The notes beneath the pieces are model-generated. The model saw only the letters and a list, made by a program, of their open reading frames with translations, was not told the origin of the DNA and did not search any database. A stretch of DNA of 9,193 bases from the NCBI GenBank assembly GCA_017446645.1, contig JAFSQO010000520.1, forward strand, positions 1-9,193, given 5' to 3'. Shown here piece by piece: positions 6,530 through 9,193 of this stretch. Numbering within the stretch: position 1 is the first letter of the stretch; every line of letters starts with the position of its first letter. The stretch comes from Synergistaceae bacterium (GTDB lineage Bacteria > Synergistota > Synergistia > Synergistales > Aminobacteriaceae). A program made the position numbers and the translations under genes.

Positions 6530-6705
6530 AAATAGGTTATGTAACTCATGACGAGGCCATGATTAAAAGTTTTGTACGTGACCCTGAATTTGCAGATTAT
6601 TATTTAGAAACCGTTCTAGCCGAAGGAGACCCCGAAGAAATTGCCGGCGTTCAATCTTGGTACAACGAAGCTAAATCGCAGGTTCAAACACTTGTCAATC
6701 TATAA
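6526..6705 (+). CDS. Short antitoxin candidate lacking a DNA-binding domain
   Basis: This 59-residue ORF starts in an ATGA overlap with the toxin stop and has an excellent AAGGAGG site. The product begins MKIGYVTHDEAMIKSFVRDP and continues with FADYYLETVLAEGDPEE (22-38) and VQSWYNEAKSQVQ (42-54). The segment YYLETVLAEGDPEE resembles the Y-L-x-x-x-L-x-x-G-D-P-E region in the N-terminal half of HI1420-type antitoxins. In those proteins a helix-turn-helix of the Xre/Cro kind follows. Here the ORF stops soon after, and the next gene starts 17 bases later, so no such domain exists in any frame. It is acidic overall, as expected for a partner of a basic toxin. It may be a natural minimal antitoxin or a deletion remnant. 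Gene position supports antitoxin; homology is only partial and judged by eye. Confidence 0.7.
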   Translation: MKIGYVTHDEAMIKSFVRDPEFADYYLETVLAEGDPEEIAGVQSWYNEAKSQVQTLVNL

Positions 6706-6722
6706 ACGACAGGACTCAAAAC

Positions 6723-7964
6723 ATGGAAAAAATTAACACACTCATAATCGGAGGAGGCCCGGCAGGACTTATGGCAGCAGTCAGGGCTTCATCACTCGGT
6801 CAAAGGGTTGTCATAGTTGAGAAAAATTACTCGGTCGGTGAAAAATTACTCATCTCAGGACGGGGACGATGCAACTTCACGAACTCTGAAGACGACATAA
6901 ACACATTCATTGCAAAATACGGTGATAAAGGGAAATTTTTGTACTCGGCTTTCAGCAGGTTCGGCCCTCGCGAAACGATTTTATTTTTCGTAAATCACGG
7001 TGTGAACGTAATCGAAGAACGAGGCAAACGAATATTTCCAGCTGAAGGAGGCTCACAGAAGATTCTCGACAGGCTCCTGATTGAATGCAAGAAGGGCAAC
7101 GTGAAAATCTTACGAAACACACCGGTCAAGGCTCTCAGAGTCAAGAACTCGCGTGTAGACTGCGTAATCACTGAACAGGACGAACTCAGGGCAGACAAGT
7201 ATATAATCGCTACAGGAGGCAAATCTTACCCTGATACAGGCTCAACTGGTGACGGATATATCTTTGCTCAGCAGGCAGGACACACGGTTACGAAATTATT
7301 CCCGGCCCTTGTCCCTGTAAGAACTCGTGAGACTTGGCCGAAGCTCGCTAATGGCTGTAATCTCAAGAACGTGAGACTCAAGGTGATACGTGACGGCAAA
7401 GAAATTGATTCGCGCTTTGGTGAGATGGAATTCACGAATTTCGGGGTGTCAGGGCCAATCGTGATGGATTTGAGTTCACATATTCCAGAGTGGCAGGAAG
7501 GCAGCGAGTCGTTAGAGTTCTCGTTAGACCTGAAGCCGAGTCTGACTCAGGAAATCCTGATAGAGAGACTCAACCGGGAGATTACGAAGTCAGCAGGCCA
7601 TAAACGATTCGCCTCACTCGCAAGGAGTCTCGTTCCAAAGGATTTAACCCGGTTAATTCTTGAACTCTCTGACATTCCGAGCGATAAACCTGTAGAATAT
7701 ATCTCTGATGAGGAAGTTGCGGAGTTCGTGGCTCTCCTCAAAGACATTAGAATGCACATTAACGGCCTTTGGAGCTTCAAGAATGCAGTAGTCACTAACG
7801 GAGGTGTCAGCCTGAAAGAGATTGAGCCGTCAACAATGAAGTCAAAACTTTGTGAGAATCTTTACTTCGCTGGTGAAGTACTCGACCTCAACGGCCCTTC
7901 AGGAGGCTTTAACCTGCAAATTTGTTGGAGCACAGGCTATGCAGCTGGGAGCGTGAATGAATAA
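6723..7964 (+). CDS. FAD-dependent oxidoreductase, HI0933/YhiN family
   Basis: This 413-residue flavoprotein belongs to the HI0933-like family (also named BaiN-like or aminoacetone-oxidase-family FAD-binding enzymes). The dinucleotide-binding fold is at the N-terminus: IIGGGPAGLMAA (8-19) with the acidic end of the second strand at VEKN (32-35). The family signature ISGRGRCNFTN is at 44-54. Further family motifs are ATGGKSYPDTGSTGDG (163-178), FTNFGVSGP (237-245), the VTNGGV region near 357-362, and the C-terminal FAD-contacting FAGEVLDLNGPSGGFN (382-397). The length is typical and the gene is intact. The physiological substrate of most members is uncertain, so none is proposed. The ATG at 6723 has a modest AGGA eight to nine bases upstream. 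No promoter can be seen in the 17-base gap, so expression probably depends on the toxin-operon promoter. Confidence 0.93.
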   Translation: MEKINTLIIGGGPAGLMAAVRASSLGQRVVIVEKNYSVGEKLLISGRGRCNFTNSEDDINTFIAKYGDKGKFLYSAFSRFGPRETILFFVNHGVNVIEERGKRIFPAEGGSQKILDRLLIECKKGNVKILRNTPVKALRVKNSRVDCVITEQDELRADKYIIATGGKSYPDTGSTGDGYIFAQQAGHTVTKLFPALVPVRTRETWPKLANGCNLKNVRLKVIRDGKEIDSRFGEMEFTNFGVSGPIVMDLSSHIPEWQEGSESLEFSLDLKPSLTQEILIERLNREITKSAGHKRFASLARSLVPKDLTRLILELSDIPSDKPVEYISDEEVAEFVALLKDIRMHINGLWSFKNAVVTNGGVSLKEIEPSTMKSKLCENLYFAGEVLDLNGPSGGFNLQICWSTGYAAGSVNE

Positions 7965-8735
7965 ATGTTACTGGTAGTCGACACAGGCAATACAACAACT
8001 GTAGTAGGAATCTTTGACGGTGATAAATTAATCGCACAGTGGAGGCTCTCCTCGATTCTCCATACTTCGGACGAATTGGGAGTCTATTTCTTGACCCTGC
8101 TTGCCACTAAGGGCATAAAACCTTCGGAAATTCACGGGGCAGCCTTCGCAAGCGTAGTCCCGTCACTGGATTTCTCAATGAAGGAAGCAATAAAGAATTA
8201 TTTCGGTGTAACTCCTCTTCAGGTCAGCGCACTCACGGATACAGGCATGGAAATTCAATGCAAGAATCCTCGTGAAGTCGGAGCAGACAGAATCGTCAAC
8301 GCAGTCGCAGGTCTGGCAAAGTACGGCGCGCCTCTCATTGTCGTAGATTATGGAACGGCTATAACTTTCGATGTAGTCTCCCCCGAAGGAGCTTATTTAG
8401 GAGGAGCCATAGCCCCCGGTCTTAACTCCGGAATATCTGCCCTGTTCTCGAAGACGGCAAAACTTCCCCAGGTCTCACTTGCAATTCCTGAAAGCGTAAT
8501 CGGACGAAACACTGAAGAAGCCATTCAATCAGGTATCTTGTTCGGCAACGGAGGACTCACTGACAGGCTGATTGACATGATACGCGAGAAACCAGGCTTT
8601 GAGTCAGCAAAAGTCGTGGCAACAGGAGGACATGCTGCCCTGATGAAAAAAGTATCTCAGAGAATTCAATACGTTGATGACTGGCTTATGCTCGAAGGTC
8701 TGAAATTAATTTACACGAGGCTGAACAAAAATTGA
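7965..8735 (+). CDS. coaX: Type III pantothenate kinase (EC 2.7.1.33)
   Basis: CoaX catalyses ATP-dependent phosphorylation of pantothenate, the first step of coenzyme A synthesis, in the cytoplasm. The 256-residue length is typical. ASKHA-fold motifs are present: VDTGNTTT (5-12) as the phosphate loop, NPREVGADRIVN (101-112) with the catalytic Asp108, VVDYGTAITFDVV (126-138), GGAIAPGL (146-153), and the C-terminal VVATGGHAAL near residue 220. Type III enzymes need a monovalent cation and are not inhibited by CoA, by family knowledge. The ATG directly follows the stop of the oxidoreductase gene (TAAATG), so reinitiation is likely; a GGGAG lies somewhat far upstream. The end overlaps the next start by four bases (TTGA). 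No other pantothenate kinase is visible in the window, so this gene may be essential. Confidence 0.96.
   Translation: MLLVVDTGNTTTVVGIFDGDKLIAQWRLSSILHTSDELGVYFLTLLATKGIKPSEIHGAAFASVVPSLDFSMKEAIKNYFGVTPLQVSALTDTGMEIQCKNPREVGADRIVNAVAGLAKYGAPLIVVDYGTAITFDVVSPEGAYLGGAIAPGLNSGISALFSKTAKLPQVSLAIPESVIGRNTEEAIQSGILFGNGGLTDRLIDMIREKPGFESAKVVATGGHAALMKKVSQRIQYVDDWLMLEGLKLIYTRLNKN
8717..8720 (+). promoter_or_regulatory. GAGG site supporting a TTG start for the dus gene
   Basis: GAGG within the coaX end lies 11 bases before TTG at 8732. There is no in-frame ATG until residue 42, well inside the conserved domain, so the TTG is the best start although the spacing is long. Confidence 0.45.
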
Positions 8736-9193
8736 TTCATGCAGGAGGACTTGACTTAGCTAACCCCTTATGCCTTGCTCCTTTGGCCGGAATTACGACT
8801 CTTCCGGTCAGAGAATTATTTTCGGGACTGGGAGCTGCTTTGACTCACACCGAAATGATAAGCTGTGCAGGACTTGTGCGCGACAATGCAAAGACACTGG
8901 ATATGCTGCAAGTTTCTGAACGTGAAAGCCCTTTGGTTGTGCAGTTATTTGCTTCGAGTGAAAAGATTTTGTGTGAAGGTGCCTCAAAAGTTTTAGAGTC
9001 ATGCAAGAGATTTGCTGCTCTTGGTGTAAATATGGCCTGTCCAATGCCGAAAATTACCCGAAACGGCTCTGGCTCTGCATTATTGCGAAAACCTGACGAA
9101 GCCTTCAACATGATTAAGGGCCTCAAGACTCTAAGTCCCTTGCCTGTCTGGGTAAAAATCCGCAAACTCGATGATTATGACCTGACACTGCAC
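8732..9193 (+). CDS. tRNA-dihydrouridine synthase (Dus family), 3' end cut off by the window
   Basis: This encodes an FMN-dependent enzyme that reduces specific uridines in tRNA to dihydrouridine. The 154 visible codons cover the first half of the TIM barrel. LAPLAGITTLPVRELF (15-30) is the FMN-binding N-terminal signature, and THTEMIS (38-44) resembles the usual T-E-M/F-hydrophobic-S strand. VVQLFASS (69-76) is the Q-hydrophobic-F/G motif. VNMACPMPKITRNGSGSALL (99-118) matches the Dus signature N-x-G-C-P-x-x-K-x-x-x-x-G-x-G-A-x-L-L, with catalytic Cys103; here Ala replaces the usual Gly before Cys. WVKIRK (140-145) fits the next strand. The start is TTG, sharing TTGA with the coaX stop. coaX followed by a dus gene is a familiar pairing in several bacteria, which favours a DusB-type assignment, but the subtype cannot be fixed from half a protein. 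Confidence 0.92.
   Translation, partial: MIHAGGLDLANPLCLAPLAGITTLPVRELFSGLGAALTHTEMISCAGLVRDNAKTLDMLQVSERESPLVVQLFASSEKILCEGASKVLESCKRFAALGVNMACPMPKITRNGSGSALLRKPDEAFNMIKGLKTLSPLPVWVKIRKLDDYDLTLH

Noticed and set aside
6706..6722. Frameshifted helix-turn-helix remnant after the short antitoxin
   Set aside because: Only 17 bases remain before the next gene, which starts with its own correct N-terminal FAD motif, so there is no room for a remnant.
6995..7795. Minus-strand open frames at 6995-7222 and 7547-7795 inside the FAD oxidoreductase
   Set aside because: They are antisense to an intact gene with family motifs at both ends.
8808..9165. Minus-strand open frames opposite the dus gene
   Set aside because: The plus-strand frame carries the Dus FMN and catalytic-Cys signatures; the reverse frames have none.
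1..9193. High frequency of GAGTC/GACTC strings across the window
   Set aside because: They occur inside genes in a way that fits codon preference (Ser TCA, Leu CTC, Glu GAG); without a count against expectation this cannot be called a signal.
1..9193. CRISPR arrays, tRNA or rRNA genes, insertion sequences
   Set aside because: No regularly spaced repeats, no cloverleaf-like intergenic segment and no transposase or terminal inverted repeats were seen; the intergenic space is too small for most of these.

Overview
The window most likely comes from a member of the Synergistota (Synergistaceae-like). The main clue is the protein at 2691-3854: it has an N-terminal signal peptide and ends in a short C-terminal module (SSSGCN, then a hydrophobic segment, then RKRK) that matches what I know of the Synerg-CTERM sorting signal. 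An outer-membrane TolC-family protein and a periplasmic-type lytic transglycosylase fit a diderm cell. Base composition is moderate to slightly AT-rich. Genes are tightly packed, often with overlapping or abutting stop and start codons, and strong AAGGTGA or AAGGAGG ribosome binding sites are common. No gap without a gene exceeds about 120 bases.

Left arm (1-6088, all minus strand, reading right to left): a TolC-family outer-membrane factor (4523-6088), a secreted lytic transglycosylase overlapping its 3' end by 17 bases (3937-4539), an 82-base gap with an AT-rich palindrome and a short tandem repeat, the Synerg-CTERM protein (2691-3854), cysteinyl-tRNA synthetase cysS with a TTG start (1244-2674), and an LplT-like MFS transporter that starts right after the cysS stop and runs off the left edge (1-1243). 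The first three concern the cell envelope. cysS is a housekeeping gene that follows them closely. The MFS protein resembles the lysophospholipid transporter family, which may stand alone or be fused to acyltransferase and acyl-ACP synthetase domains beyond this window.

Centre (6089-6205): a 117-base divergent control region with a consensus TATAAT box on the plus strand, a candidate promoter for tolC on the minus strand and an imperfect palindrome between them.

Right arm (6206-9193, all plus strand): a RelE/HigB-superfamily toxin (6206-6529), a 59-residue partner ORF joined to it by an ATGA overlap (6526-6705), an HI0933/YhiN-type FAD oxidoreductase (6723-7964), type III pantothenate kinase coaX (7965-8735) and the 5' part of a tRNA-dihydrouridine synthase gene (8732 to the right edge). 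Spacing is -4, +17, 0 and -4 bases, so all five look like one transcription unit starting in the central region. The most unusual points are the very short antitoxin candidate with no room for a helix-turn-helix, the placement of this toxin module at the head of a housekeeping operon that includes coaX, and the five-unit repeat in the leader of the Synerg-CTERM gene.
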